A stretch of DNA of 64,000 nucleotides, from contig NZ_CP100404.1 of NCBI RefSeq assembly GCF_024218775.1, positions 1,178,001 to 1,242,000 of the forward strand, given 5' to 3'. Position numbers and translations under genes: made by a program. This DNA comes from Haloarcula marina. GTDB lineage: Archaea; Halobacteriota; Halobacteria; Halobacteriales; Haloarculaceae. The number at the start of each line of letters is the position of its first letter. Position 1 is the stretch's first letter. A model generated the notes under the pieces. The model was not told the DNA's origin and did no database searches. It saw only the letters and a program-made list of their open reading frames with translations. Below, one piece after another: positions 40,202 to 48,447 of the stretch.

Positions 40202-40864
40202 TCAATCAGCGCTCGCGGTTGGAGGTCCCTCGCCCAGTAGATAGCCGCCGAACGCCGGAACCCACAACAGCAGAGGATAGGCGACCCATCGCTCCACGCC
40301 GCCGGACCCGAGGAACGCGAGCGGATGCGGTTGTCGCAACGCGAGACCGTAGAAGAAGACGCTGCAGAGAACCAGTAGCGAGACGGCACCCAACGCGCCA
40401 CACAGGAGAGAAAACGGACGAGTGACGACCCGAGACGAGAGTACCGCGGTCACGCCGCCGCTGGCGAACGTGAGCAGTGCGGCGAGGCCGTGCCACGGGG
40501 TGACGTTTCCGGGGAAGACGCCGACGCCGAAGACGGCCGCTCCGAACACAGCGAGCGAAACCGTGAACTCGCGGCGACCGTCAGAGCGATGGAGGAAGTA
40601 CGCCGCGACGAGAACGAGCGCCCCGGTCAGTAACATCGTACTGTTGAATATCGTCGCCGAAGGCTCGTGGATGACGGGATTCGGTGGCTGGGTCGACCCG
40701 AGGTCACTGATGTCCTGTCGAACCGAATAGTTCGGATAGAGCACTTCTGCGGTCGTGATACCCATGAACGCGACAGTCCCGGCTAGCACCATACTGGACC
40801 CGGCGAGCGACCGTGCACCGAGTCCGAACCGCCCCGCTTCGGTTCCGCTCCGAGCGTCGTCCAT
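40202..40864 (-). CDS. DUF998 family membrane protein
   Basis: 220 residues from the ATG at 40864; a TTTAATGC box about 27 bases upstream fits it better than the GTG three codons earlier. Six to seven membrane segments. The DUF998 hallmarks are ITTAEVLYPNYSVRQDISDLGSTQPPNPVIHEPSATIFN (about residues 36-74) and VFPGNVTPWHGLAALLTFASGG. Function of the family is unknown. It lies downstream of dnaK on the same strand after a 206-base spacer (40865-41070) that shows only the promoter. Confidence 0.85.
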   Translation of the reverse strand: MDDARSGTEAGRFGLGARSLAGSSMVLAGTVAFMGITTAEVLYPNYSVRQDISDLGSTQPPNPVIHEPSATIFNSTMLLTGALVLVAAYFLHRSDGRREFTVSLAVFGAAVFGVGVFPGNVTPWHGLAALLTFASGGVTAVLSSRVVTRPFSLLCGALGAVSLLVLCSVFFYGLALRQPHPLAFLGSGGVERWVAYPLLLWVPAFGGYLLGEGPPTASAD

Positions 40865-41070
40865 GCGGTCCACTGTACCACCGACACTGCATTAAACCGA
40901 CACTCCGTACGGCCTCGCCAGCCAGTGCTTACTCGGGCGCTGAAGACTCTACACCGGAGCGGCTCACGCTCTCGTCGTCGATTCGTTGTCGCAAAAAACA
41001 CCGCTCCGCTCGCGAGGACACCGGACGAGGCCACTACGCCGGGCTTCTGAGCGGGCGAAGACGACCCGTG

Positions 41071-42987
41071 TTACTCGTCGTCGTCGTCTTCCTGAACGTC
41101 TTCGAAGTCGGCGTCGACGTACTCCTCGCCCTGACCGGCCGCACCGCCAGCGGCCCCACCGGGGCCAGCGCCGCCCATGCCGCCGGGACCGGCACCTGCC
41201 GCGCCAGCGCCCGCGCCACCGGCACCGCCAGCGGCCTGCTGGGCCTGCTCTTGGTACATCTGCTTGCCGATTTCCTGCAGGGACTCCGAGAGCGTCTCGG
41301 TGACTTCCTCGTAGTCCTCGGTGTCGGCGTCTTCGTCGTCCAGCACTTCCTCGACGTCCTCGATTTTGGCCTCGATGTCCTCGATGACGTCTTCGTCGAC
41401 GTTCTCCTCGTTCTCCTCGATGAGCGTCTCGGCGCGGCGGACGGCCGCCTCGGCCTCGTTACGGGCCTCGATGCGCTTGCGGCGCTCCTCGTCTTCCTCG
41501 GCGTGCTGTTCGGCCTCGTTCTGCATCTCCTCTATCTGCTCGTCGGAGAGGCCAGCGCCGCCTTCGATGGTGATGTCCTCCTTGTTGCCGGAGCCTTTGT
41601 CCTCGGCTTCGACGTTGACGATGCCGTTCTCGTCGATGTTGAACGAGACCTCGATCTGCGGCGTTCCGGCCGGTGCGGGCGGGATGCCCGACAGCGCGAA
41701 CGCGCCGAGCAGTTCGTTCTCCTCGGCGATTTCACGCTCGCCCTGGAAGACGCGAATCTGGACCTGCGTCTGGTTGTCTTGGGCCGTGGTGAAAATCTTC
41801 GACTCCTCGGTCGGAATCGTCGTGTTCTTCTCGATGAGGCGCTCGAACAGGCCGCCCTTGACTTCGACGCCCAGCGAGAGCGGCGTCACGTCCAGCAGGA
41901 CGATGTCGTCCACGTCGCCGGAGAGGACGCCGCCCTGAATCGCCGCGCCCAGCGCGACGGCCTCGTCGGGGTTGACGTTCTTCTTCGGCGCTTGCCCGGT
42001 CATCTCCTCGACTTTCTCCTGGACCTGCGGCATCCGGGTCGACCCGCCGACGAGGATGACCTCGTCGATGTCTCCCTCGTCGTAGCCCGCGTCCGCGAGG
42101 GCCTGCTCCGTCGGTCCGACGGTGCGGTCGATGAGGTCCTCGGTCAGAGATTCGAACGTCGCGCGCGTGAGTTTCTGTTCGAGGTCCAGCGGCCCGTCGT
42201 CCGTCGTCGCGATGAACGGGAGGTTGATTCGCGTCTCCTTGCGCGAGGAGAGTTCGACCTTCGCTTCCTCGGCGGCCTCGGTCAGGCGCTGGAGGGCCTG
42301 CCGGTCGTCGCGCAGGTCGATGCCGTGTTCGGACTCGAACTCGTCGGCCAGATAGTCGATGATGGCGTGGTCCCAGTCGTCGCCCCCGAGGTCGTTGTCC
42401 CCGTTGGTCGCGACGACTTCGTAGACGCCGCCCCCGAGGTCGAGGATGGAGACGTCGAACGTGCCGCCCCCGAGGTCGTAGACGAGGACGGTCTGGTCGG
42501 ACTCGTCGTCCAGACCGTAGGCCATCGCGGCCGCCGTCGGTTCGTTGACGATGCGCTCGACCTCGAACCCGGCGATTTCCCCAGCGTCCTTCGTCGCCTG
42601 CCGCTGGCGGTCGTTGAAGTACGCCGGGACGGTGATGACGGCCTTCTCTATCTCGTCGCCGAGGTACTCCTCGGCGTCGCGCTTTATCTTCTGGAGAATC
42701 ATCGCCGAGACTTGCTCGGGCGTGTACTCCTCCCCGTCGAGTTCCACCGAGTAGTCGTCCTCGCCCATGTGTCGCTTGATGGACTGGACGGTCTCGTCGG
42801 GGTTCTTGACCGCTTGGTTCTTCGCTGGCTTGCCGACGAGGCGCTCCCCGTCGTCGAACGCGACGACAGAGGGGGTCGTCCGCTCGCCTTCGGCGTTGAC
42901 GATGATTTCGGGGTCGCCACCTTCCATGACCGCGAACGCGGAGTTCGTGGTCCCGAGGTCGATACCCAGAATCTTGTTGCTCGCCAT
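41071..42987 (-). CDS. dnaK: Chaperone DnaK (Hsp70)
   Basis: 638 residues, full length. The ATPase domain begins [20 protein letters not shown] and contains [32 protein letters not shown] and [13 protein letters not shown]. The interdomain linker [15 protein letters not shown] leads to the substrate-binding domain, then a helical lid, a Gly/Ala-rich stretch (about residues 580-620) and an acidic tail ending [10 protein letters not shown]. It folds and protects proteins with DnaJ and GrpE. A GGTTAAAAG box (minus-strand CTTTTAACC) sits about 30 bases before the ATG. Confidence 0.99.
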   Translation of the reverse strand: MASNKILGIDLGTTNSAFAVMEGGDPEIIVNAEGERTTPSVVAFDDGERLVGKPAKNQAVKNPDETVQSIKRHMGEDDYSVELDGEEYTPEQVSAMILQKIKRDAEEYLGDEIEKAVITVPAYFNDRQRQATKDAGEIAGFEVERIVNEPTAAAMAYGLDDESDQTVLVYDLGGGTFDVSILDLGGGVYEVVATNGDNDLGGDDWDHAIIDYLADEFESEHGIDLRDDRQALQRLTEAAEEAKVELSSRKETRINLPFIATTDDGPLDLEQKLTRATFESLTEDLIDRTVGPTEQALADAGYDEGDIDEVILVGGSTRMPQVQEKVEEMTGQAPKKNVNPDEAVALGAAIQGGVLSGDVDDIVLLDVTPLSLGVEVKGGLFERLIEKNTTIPTEESKIFTTAQDNQTQVQIRVFQGEREIAEENELLGAFALSGIPPAPAGTPQIEVSFNIDENGIVNVEAEDKGSGNKEDITIEGGAGLSDEQIEEMQNEAEQHAEEDEERRKRIEARNEAEAAVRRAETLIEENEENVDEDVIEDIEAKIEDVEEVLDDEDADTEDYEEVTETLSESLQEIGKQMYQEQAQQAAGGAGGAGAGAAGAGPGGMGGAGPGGAAGGAAGQGEEYVDADFEDVQEDDDDE

Positions 42988-43013
42988 CTTACCCGCTGAT
43001 AGCGGACTCGGCC

Positions 43014-43022
43014 GGTTAAAAG
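43014..43022 (-). promoter_or_regulatory. dnaK promoter (CTTTTAACC)
   Basis: On the minus strand CTTTTAACC is centred about 31 bases before the dnaK ATG, giving a nearly leaderless transcript. The grpE and dnaJ genes have similar CTTTT boxes. Together with 43023-43225, which holds no gene, it separates dnaK from grpE. Confidence 0.55.
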
Positions 43023-43225
43023 TTGCTAGATGGTCTGACTTACGAACGGTGAGGAGTAGCCGCCTGCCGTCGGTTTTCGACGCCCAATACGCCGTCGACC
43101 GGAGGGTATATCAAGTACCGCAATCCGACCGTTCAAAATCGGGATTCTCGCCGTTCCGGTACGAGACCCCTCCCGGTCAGCATCTCGCTACTGCTCCGCG
43201 GTTCCCGTCGGTCACCGCGCCGGTT

Positions 43226-43252
43226 CGAGGGCCGCGCTCCGCGCGCCCCTCG
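43226..43252 (-). terminator. GC-rich hairpin just after grpE
   Basis: CGAGGGCCGCG and CGCGCGCCCCTCG form a near-perfect stem around CTC, starting on the base after the grpE stop codon. No clear T-run follows, so it may be an RNA-stabilising structure instead of a terminator. Confidence 0.35.
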
Positions 43253-43915
43253 CTACTCCTCACTAACGGTAACTTGCGCCTCGCGCAGCACCTTCTCGGC
43301 CATCTCGTAGCCAGGTCGGTGCACGTCGGCGATAGCGCCGGGGTCCTCGTCGCTCTCGACGTTCGCCAACACCTGATGCTGGGTCGGGTCCACGTCCTCA
43401 CCCGGGTCGGGGTCGATGACCTCGACGTTCTCGGCGGCCAGCACGTCGTCGAGTTGCCGGAGCGTCGACTCGACGCCGCTGCGAATCTCGGCGTCCTCGT
43501 CTTGGTCCAGCGCGCGTTCCAGGTTGTCCCGAACGTCGAGAACGCGGGTGACGAGGTCCTCGGTGGCGCGCTGTTTCTCCTCTTCGCGGCGCTTGTCCAT
43601 CCGCTTCTTGTAGTTCTGGAACTCCGCTTGCTTGCGCTTGAGTTTGTCTTCGAGTTCGTCGGCCTCGGCTTTGAGGTCCGCCACCTCGCTCTCCAGCGCA
43701 TCGGTACGGGTCCGCAGGGCCGCGAGTTCCCGGGCGATGTCCTCGGGGTCGGACTCGGCGACTCGCTCGACCAACTCGTCGTCGGGCGCGTCCTCGGCCC
43801 CCGTCACATCGTCGAGGTCGATGGCGTCGGCGTCGACGTCATCGGGGGCGTCTTCGAGGTCAACGTCCTCGGCGTCGGCGGCCGCGTCCGCTGCGCTTGC
43901 GTCCTGCTCGGTCAT
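43253..43915 (-). CDS. grpE: Nucleotide exchange factor GrpE
   Basis: 220 residues. A long acidic N-terminus (about 60 residues, Asp/Glu/Ala) is followed by a long coiled-coil helix (AELAALRTRTDALESEVADLKAEADELEDKLKRKQAEFQNYKKRMDKRREEEKQR, about residues 62-117). The C-terminal beta domain ends the protein (PTQHQVLANVESDEDPGAIADVHRPGYEMAEKVLREAQVTVS). 'AEFQNYKKR' is the GrpE signature. It releases ADP from DnaK. The dnaK gene follows after a 265-base spacer. Confidence 0.97.
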   Translation of the reverse strand: MTEQDASAADAAADAEDVDLEDAPDDVDADAIDLDDVTGAEDAPDDELVERVAESDPEDIARELAALRTRTDALESEVADLKAEADELEDKLKRKQAEFQNYKKRMDKRREEEKQRATEDLVTRVLDVRDNLERALDQDEDAEIRSGVESTLRQLDDVLAAENVEVIDPDPGEDVDPTQHQVLANVESDEDPGAIADVHRPGYEMAEKVLREAQVTVSEE

Positions 43916-43936
43916 ACCCTATCGGAGTCGTCACAC

Positions 43937-43946
43937 GGGTAAAAGG
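43937..43946 (-). promoter_or_regulatory. grpE promoter (CCTTTTACCC)
   Basis: On the minus strand CCTTTTACCC is centred about 27 bases before the grpE ATG, as for a leaderless transcript. It resembles the dnaK box. Confidence 0.5.
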
Positions 43947-44028
43947 ATTCAGAAACGTCCTCGACTGTCTGAGACGACGCCACCGTCAGGGGGTCGCATC
44001 GGCAGCAGGCCGACGGGGGACCCGCGGA

Positions 44029-44220
44029 CTACAGCAGGAGGCTGACCACCATGACGACGAGAAACAGGAGGACGAGTATCCGCGCGAGTTGCATGCTCAC
44101 GCCAGCGACGCCGCGGAAACCGACGAGACCGGCGACGACGGCCAGCACCAGAAACACCAGCGCGAGCCAGAGGAAGTCGCCGGTGAACTGCAACGGCACG
44201 AACGCGAACGACTGAGTCAT
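44029..44220 (-). CDS. DUF1328 family small membrane protein
   Basis: 63 residues with two hydrophobic helices: FLWLALVFLVLAVVAGLVGFRGVAGVSMQLARILVLLFLVVMVVSLL (about residues 15-62). 'A-G-x-x-G-F-x-G-V-A-G' is the DUF1328 (YtjA-like) signature. These short proteins are widespread and of unknown function. It diverges from the YihY gene; a GTTACCG/CGGTAAC inverted repeat lies between the two starts. Confidence 0.88.
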   Translation of the reverse strand: MTQSFAFVPLQFTGDFLWLALVFLVLAVVAGLVGFRGVAGVSMQLARILVLLFLVVMVVSLLL

Positions 44221-44248
44221 AGGGGACTGTCGAGGGGTCTGCCGGTTT

Positions 44249-44275
44249 GTTACCGAGGTGGTACCGGACGGTAAC
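44249..44275. promoter_or_regulatory. Inverted repeat in the DUF1328-YihY divergent spacer
   Basis: GTTACCG (44249-44255) and CGGTAAC (44269-44275) are perfect arms around 13 bases that include a central GGTACC. The site lies 29 bases from one start codon and 70 from the other, as expected for an operator. Confidence 0.4.
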
Positions 44276-44344
44276 GCCTCCGTTCGGGCGGACGAGGCGT
44301 GGTATGTCGGGCATAGCTAACGGCGGTCCGGGCGTCCGCTCCGT

Positions 44345-45124
44345 ATGGGCGCCCTCGACCGACCGGACTCGCTTCTGACGGTGGCCCGGCGGGTCGTCGC
44401 CGCGGCGCGGGAGGTGGACCTCGGGACGAACGCGGCGGCGCTCGCGTACTACGCGCTGGTGTCGCTGGTTCCGCTGGTCGTCCTCTCGACGGTCGTGGTG
44501 ACGGTCATCTGGGGCGACGCTGTCGCCGCGAGACTCATCGACGCCGTCGGCCAGATACTCTCGCCATCGGGGACCCAACTCGTCCGCGACGCGGTCACCG
44601 GGGCCGCGGGTCGCTGGCAGGCCTCGGTCGGGAGCGTGGTCGTCCTCATCTGGGGTGTCCTCCGATTCTTTCGCGCCCTCGACAGCGCTATCGCAGACAT
44701 CTACGGGACCGAGGCCCACGTGGGCAGTCGCGTGGCGGACGGATTGGTGGCGATGCTCGGCGTCGGCGGCGCTATCGCCGTCGTCGTGAGCGCGCGCCTC
44801 CTCGCGGCGGCGTTCGAGACGACGGCCGTCGGGTTTCCCGTCGTCGCGGTCCGGGTGCTCGTCGTCGCGCTGCTGCTCGGCCCACTGTACTACATACTCC
44901 CCGACGTGCAACTGTCGCTACGCGATGTCCTTCCCGGGACGGTGCTGGCCGCGGGCGGATGGGAACTGCTCCGCATCGCGTTCGACCTCTACCTCCTCGT
45001 CGGCGGCACGTCGCTGTCGGGCTTGTTGGGCGCTATCCTCCTCTTCGTGACGTGGCTCTTCTTCGGAAGCGCCGTCGTCCTCGTCGGTGCGCTCGTCAAC
45101 GCCGTCGTCGCCGGGTATCGGTGA
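44345..45124 (+). CDS. YihY/virulence factor BrkB family membrane protein
   Basis: 259 residues, six membrane segments. Family traits are LGTNAAALAYYALVSLVPLVVLSTV (near residue 27), a mid-protein VLIWGVLRFFRALDSAIADIYGTE and FDLYLLVGGTSLSGLLGAILLFVTWLFFGSAVVLVGALVNAV at the end. Once annotated as ribonuclease BN, the family has no proven enzymatic role; transport is suspected. The XPB-like helicase gene starts 40 bases after its stop with its own promoter-like TTATCC box. Confidence 0.88.
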   Translation: MGALDRPDSLLTVARRVVAAAREVDLGTNAAALAYYALVSLVPLVVLSTVVVTVIWGDAVAARLIDAVGQILSPSGTQLVRDAVTGAAGRWQASVGSVVVLIWGVLRFFRALDSAIADIYGTEAHVGSRVADGLVAMLGVGGAIAVVVSARLLAAAFETTAVGFPVVAVRVLVVALLLGPLYYILPDVQLSLRDVLPGTVLAAGGWELLRIAFDLYLLVGGTSLSGLLGAILLFVTWLFFGSAVVLVGALVNAVVAGYR

Positions 45125-45164
45125 GCGCGAAATCGTTATCCGCGGCCCTCACGAACCGTTCGCC

Positions 45165-46499
45165 GTGCTGACGCTGACGTTCGAGTCGGGGACCATCAGG
45201 GTCGCTGGCGACCCGCCCGCGGACCTGCCGGGGGTCGAGTCCGACGACCGCTCGAAGAGCGCCCGCGCCCCGGCGTACCGGTACGCCGCCATCCGGAGAA
45301 CCCTCGACGAGCGCGGCATCGAGTACGAGGACCGCGTCCTCGACACGTCGTCGCTCGCCCTCTCGACGACCTACGACCTCCGGGCGTACCAGCAGTCGGC
45401 GCTGGACGCGTGGCGGGACGCAGGGGACCGCGGGTGTCTGGAACTGCCGACCGGGAGCGGCAAGACGGTCATCGGCATCGCGGCGATGGTGGCGCTCGGG
45501 ACGCCGACGCTGGTGGTCGTTCCCACCATCGACCTCCTCGAGCAGTGGCAACGCGAACTCGAACGGGAGTTCGACCGGCCAATCGGTAGACTCGGCGGCG
45601 GCGAACAGCGCGTCGAGTCGGTGACCGTCGCCACGTACGACTCGGCGTATCTCCGGGCCGACGAACTCGGCGACCGCTTCGGCCTCGTCGTCTTCGACGA
45701 GGTCCACCACCTCGGCGGGGAGGGCTACCGCGACATCGCTCGCTTGCTGGCCGCGCCCGCTCGACTCGGCCTCACGGCCACGTTCGAGCGTCCCGACGGC
45801 GCACACGAGGTCATCGAAGCCCTCGTCGGCCCCCTCGTCCAGTCCGTCGCCGTCGACGAGTTGGCGGGCGACCACCTCGCGGACTACGACATCAAGCGCC
45901 TCGAAGTCGCGCTCACCGCAGACGAACGCGAGCGCTACGAGGCGTTACAGGGGACGTTCACGGACTACCTCGCGCGGTCGAACATCCAGATGCGGTCGGG
46001 GAGCGACTATCAGGAACTCGTCAAGCGCTCGGGGACGGACCCGGCGGCCCGCGAGGCGTTGCTCGCCAAACAACGCGCTCGCGAGGTGATGATGAACGCA
46101 CAGGGGAAAGTCGACGAACTCGCCGCCATCCTCGACAGACACCGCGGGGACCGCGTCATCGTCTTCACGGCCTACACCGACCTCGTCTACCGCCTCTCCG
46201 AGCGGTTCCTGATACCGGCCATCACGCACGAGACGGGCGCGGCCGAACGCCGCGAGATTCTGGCGCGGTTCCGCGACGGGACGTACTCGCGGGTCGTGAC
46301 GGCGAACGTCTTGGACGAGGGCGTGGACGTGCCCGACGCCAACGTCGCCGTCGTCCTCTCGGGCAGCGGGTCCGAACGGGAGTTCACGCAGCGACTCGGC
46401 CGCATCCTCCGCCCGAAGGCCGACGGGTCGCGGGCACTGCTGTACGAACTAGTCACCGAGGAGACGGCCGAGGAGCGCGTGGCCCGGCGGCGGCGGTGA
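45165..46499 (+). CDS. xpb: XPB-like superfamily 2 DNA helicase
   Basis: 444 residues from a GTG at 45165. A CGTTATCC box 27 bases upstream supports that start. An N-terminal damage-recognition-like domain (residues about 1-85) precedes the helicase core: LRAYQQSALDAW (Q-like), ELPTGSGKTVI (Walker A), VVFDEVHHLGGEGY (DEVH box), LGLTATFERPDG (motif III), VTANVLDEGVDVPDANVAV (motif V) and FTQRLGRILRPK (motif VI). Archaeal XPB works with the nuclease Bax1 in DNA repair or unwinding. The bax1 gene lies 1.9 kb downstream on the same strand. Confidence 0.93.
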   Translation: MLTLTFESGTIRVAGDPPADLPGVESDDRSKSARAPAYRYAAIRRTLDERGIEYEDRVLDTSSLALSTTYDLRAYQQSALDAWRDAGDRGCLELPTGSGKTVIGIAAMVALGTPTLVVVPTIDLLEQWQRELEREFDRPIGRLGGGEQRVESVTVATYDSAYLRADELGDRFGLVVFDEVHHLGGEGYRDIARLLAAPARLGLTATFERPDGAHEVIEALVGPLVQSVAVDELAGDHLADYDIKRLEVALTADERERYEALQGTFTDYLARSNIQMRSGSDYQELVKRSGTDPAAREALLAKQRAREVMMNAQGKVDELAAILDRHRGDRVIVFTAYTDLVYRLSERFLIPAITHETGAAERREILARFRDGTYSRVVTANVLDEGVDVPDANVAVVLSGSGSEREFTQRLGRILRPKADGSRALLYELVTEETAEERVARRRR

Positions 46500-46633
46500 C
46501 CGCTGGCGGGCCTTCCGGGTAGGCATCCTACCGTCCACGTAAGCAGTGCATACATAACGGCACACCGCTGGTGGATGGGACAGATGCACCCGCCGTCTCA
46601 CCGCGTCTCGACCGTCTCGCCGGGGGGACAGCG

Positions 46634-47962
46634 GTGCGACTGATTCAGTTGCGTGTCGCCGACGACGAGGAACTGGAAGCGGTGCAGACAGTTCTCGACG
46701 ACCGGTCGATACGCTACGTCCTGACGGACGAACAGCGAGGTGACGGGGCGGCGTCGCTGGTGCAGTTCCCGCTCCCGCCGGAGGCCGTCGACGAGGTGTT
46801 CGACGACATCGAAGATGCGGGCGTGGACGCCGACCACTACGCCGTCGTCGCCCGCGCCGAGACAGCGTGGCCGGACCAGTCAGACGCCGCAGAGCGCTAC
46901 GAAGACCGAATCTCCCACGACGAACTGCGGGGTCGCGCCGTCGGCATGAACCCCGGCGTCGTCACCTACTACGGAATGACGGTCCTGAGCGCCGTCGTCG
47001 CGACAGCGGGTCTTCTGCTGGACTCGCCGGCTATCGTCGTCGGGTCGATGGTCATCGCGCCGCAGGTCGGGTCGGCGCTCACCGCCAGCGTCGGGACGGC
47101 GCTCAGCGACCGCGAACTCGTCGTCGAGGGCTTCCGAGACCAAGCGCTCGGGCTGACCGTCGCCGTTCTCGGCGCGACGGCGTTCGGCCTCCTCGTCCGC
47201 TACGCGGGGTTCGTCCCCGAGGCCCTGCGCGTGGCGACGGTCCAGCAGATTTCACAGCGCATCTCGCCCGGGTTCCTCTCGATGGCCGTCGGCGTCTGCG
47301 CGGGTGCGGCGGGGGCGGTCGGCCTCGCGACGGCGCTGCCCGTCTCGCTCGTCGGCGTGATGATAGCGGCGGCGCTCATCCCCGCCGCCGCCGCCGTCGG
47401 CGTCGGCATCGCGTGGGAACTCCCCGCCGTCGCGCTGGGTGCGGGCATCCTCCTGTTGGTGAACGCCGCCGCCATCAACCTCACCGGCTTTCTGGTGCTC
47501 TGGGGGCTGGGGTTTCGCCCGCCCGAGTGGCCGGAGGGGTGGCCCACGGTCGGAACGCTCCGGGACCACGCGCCCACGGTGGCGGCCGTCGCCCTGTTGC
47601 TCGTCGCGTTCGCCGGGGCGAGCACCGTCACCGCGCGGCAGATGCAGGTCGAGACGGCGGTCAACGACGCCGTCGCCGACGTTCTCGACGACGGGGCCTA
47701 CGAGTCCCTGCGGTTGCTCTCGGTCCGCACCCGCTTCGGCGGCGTCTCGGTCTATCGACTCGACCGAGCGGTCACCGTCGAAGTGAGTCGCCCCGCCGAC
47801 GAGGCGTATCCGGGACTGGTCGAACAGTTGGGGCGGGCGATTAGCGACGCCATCGACGAGCGAGTCGCCGTCGACGTGACTTTCGTCGAGCGAAAGAGCG
47901 GTACGAGCGAGAGACGGGCGGTTCGAGCGCCGTCGCGAGCGACCGCGCCCCGGATGACGTGA
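46634..47962 (+). CDS. DUF389 (TIGR00341-type) membrane protein
   Basis: 442 residues from a GTG at 46634. This gives the family N-terminus RLIQLRVADDEELEAVQTVLDDRSIRYVLTDE, an ACT-like regulatory domain of about 85 residues. Then follow about eight membrane segments with the DUF389 hallmark MTVLSAVVATAGLLLDSPAIVVGSMVIAPQVGSALTAS (about residues 115-152). A C-terminal soluble part contains the strand-rich LSVRTRFGGVSVYRLDRAVTVEVSRP. Function is unknown. A GTG at 46571 is an alternative start. It sits between xpb and bax1. Confidence 0.88.
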   Translation: MRLIQLRVADDEELEAVQTVLDDRSIRYVLTDEQRGDGAASLVQFPLPPEAVDEVFDDIEDAGVDADHYAVVARAETAWPDQSDAAERYEDRISHDELRGRAVGMNPGVVTYYGMTVLSAVVATAGLLLDSPAIVVGSMVIAPQVGSALTASVGTALSDRELVVEGFRDQALGLTVAVLGATAFGLLVRYAGFVPEALRVATVQQISQRISPGFLSMAVGVCAGAAGAVGLATALPVSLVGVMIAAALIPAAAAVGVGIAWELPAVALGAGILLLVNAAAINLTGFLVLWGLGFRPPEWPEGWPTVGTLRDHAPTVAAVALLLVAFAGASTVTARQMQVETAVNDAVADVLDDGAYESLRLLSVRTRFGGVSVYRLDRAVTVEVSRPADEAYPGLVEQLGRAISDAIDERVAVDVTFVERKSGTSERRAVRAPSRATAPRMT

Positions 47963-47998
47963 CAAACTGATTAGGTTCTGGCCGCCAGAGTATCCTGT

Positions 47999-48406
47999 AT
48001 GGCACGGACTTCAGACGACGCGCCGGACGTGACCGACGTCGAGATGGAGGCGCTCCACGCCGTCGAACTCGGGTTGGAGTGGCTCCAGCGCGCCAACGGG
48101 ATGCTGGTGTCGTTTCACCACGCCACGGGGCACGCGATGGACCACTTAGACGACGCCGAGCGGACCCTCCGGGCCTGCGGCCACGACGAGTTCGCCGACG
48201 AACTCCGGGACGACCTACTGCCCAGCGGGGCCGTCGACGAGCGCTGGACCTACGACCTCTTGGAGACGTTCCAGTCGGGGCTGTTGAACGAGGCCACGGG
48301 CTTCGAACGGCGGGTACGCGATGACATCGCCGACGGCCACAGCCACGTCGCGGAGCGCCAGCAAGAGCGCGAGTGGCGTCGCCGCGCCCGCGAACCCGAC
48401 GAGTGA
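47999..48406 (+). CDS. Small helical hypothetical protein
   Basis: 135 residues, mostly helical and acidic: VEMEALHAVELGLEWLQRANGMLVSFHHATGHAMDHLDDAERTLRACG (about residues 14-61), WTYDLLETFQSGLLNEATGFERRVRDDIADGHSHVAERQQEREWRRRAREPDE. The His-rich FHHATGHAMDH could bind metal. I recall similar short haloarchaeal proteins with no assigned role. It ends 41 bases before bax1 on the same strand and may be co-transcribed with it. Confidence 0.75.
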   Translation: MARTSDDAPDVTDVEMEALHAVELGLEWLQRANGMLVSFHHATGHAMDHLDDAERTLRACGHDEFADELRDDLLPSGAVDERWTYDLLETFQSGLLNEATGFERRVRDDIADGHSHVAERQQEREWRRRAREPDE

Positions 48407-48447
48407 GCCGCGAGCGATTTTTGTAGCCCGCTCGCCCACCACAGACT

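Noticed and set aside
40813-42999. 728-codon open frame on the plus strand across dnaK
   Set aside because: It is antisense to an unmistakable dnaK and has repetitive Leu/Val/Arg composition; long antisense frames are common in GC-rich genomes.
43023-43225. Possible gene or RNA in the spacer between dnaK and grpE
   Set aside because: No frame with normal composition and no tRNA-like fold was found; I see only promoter and hairpin sequence.
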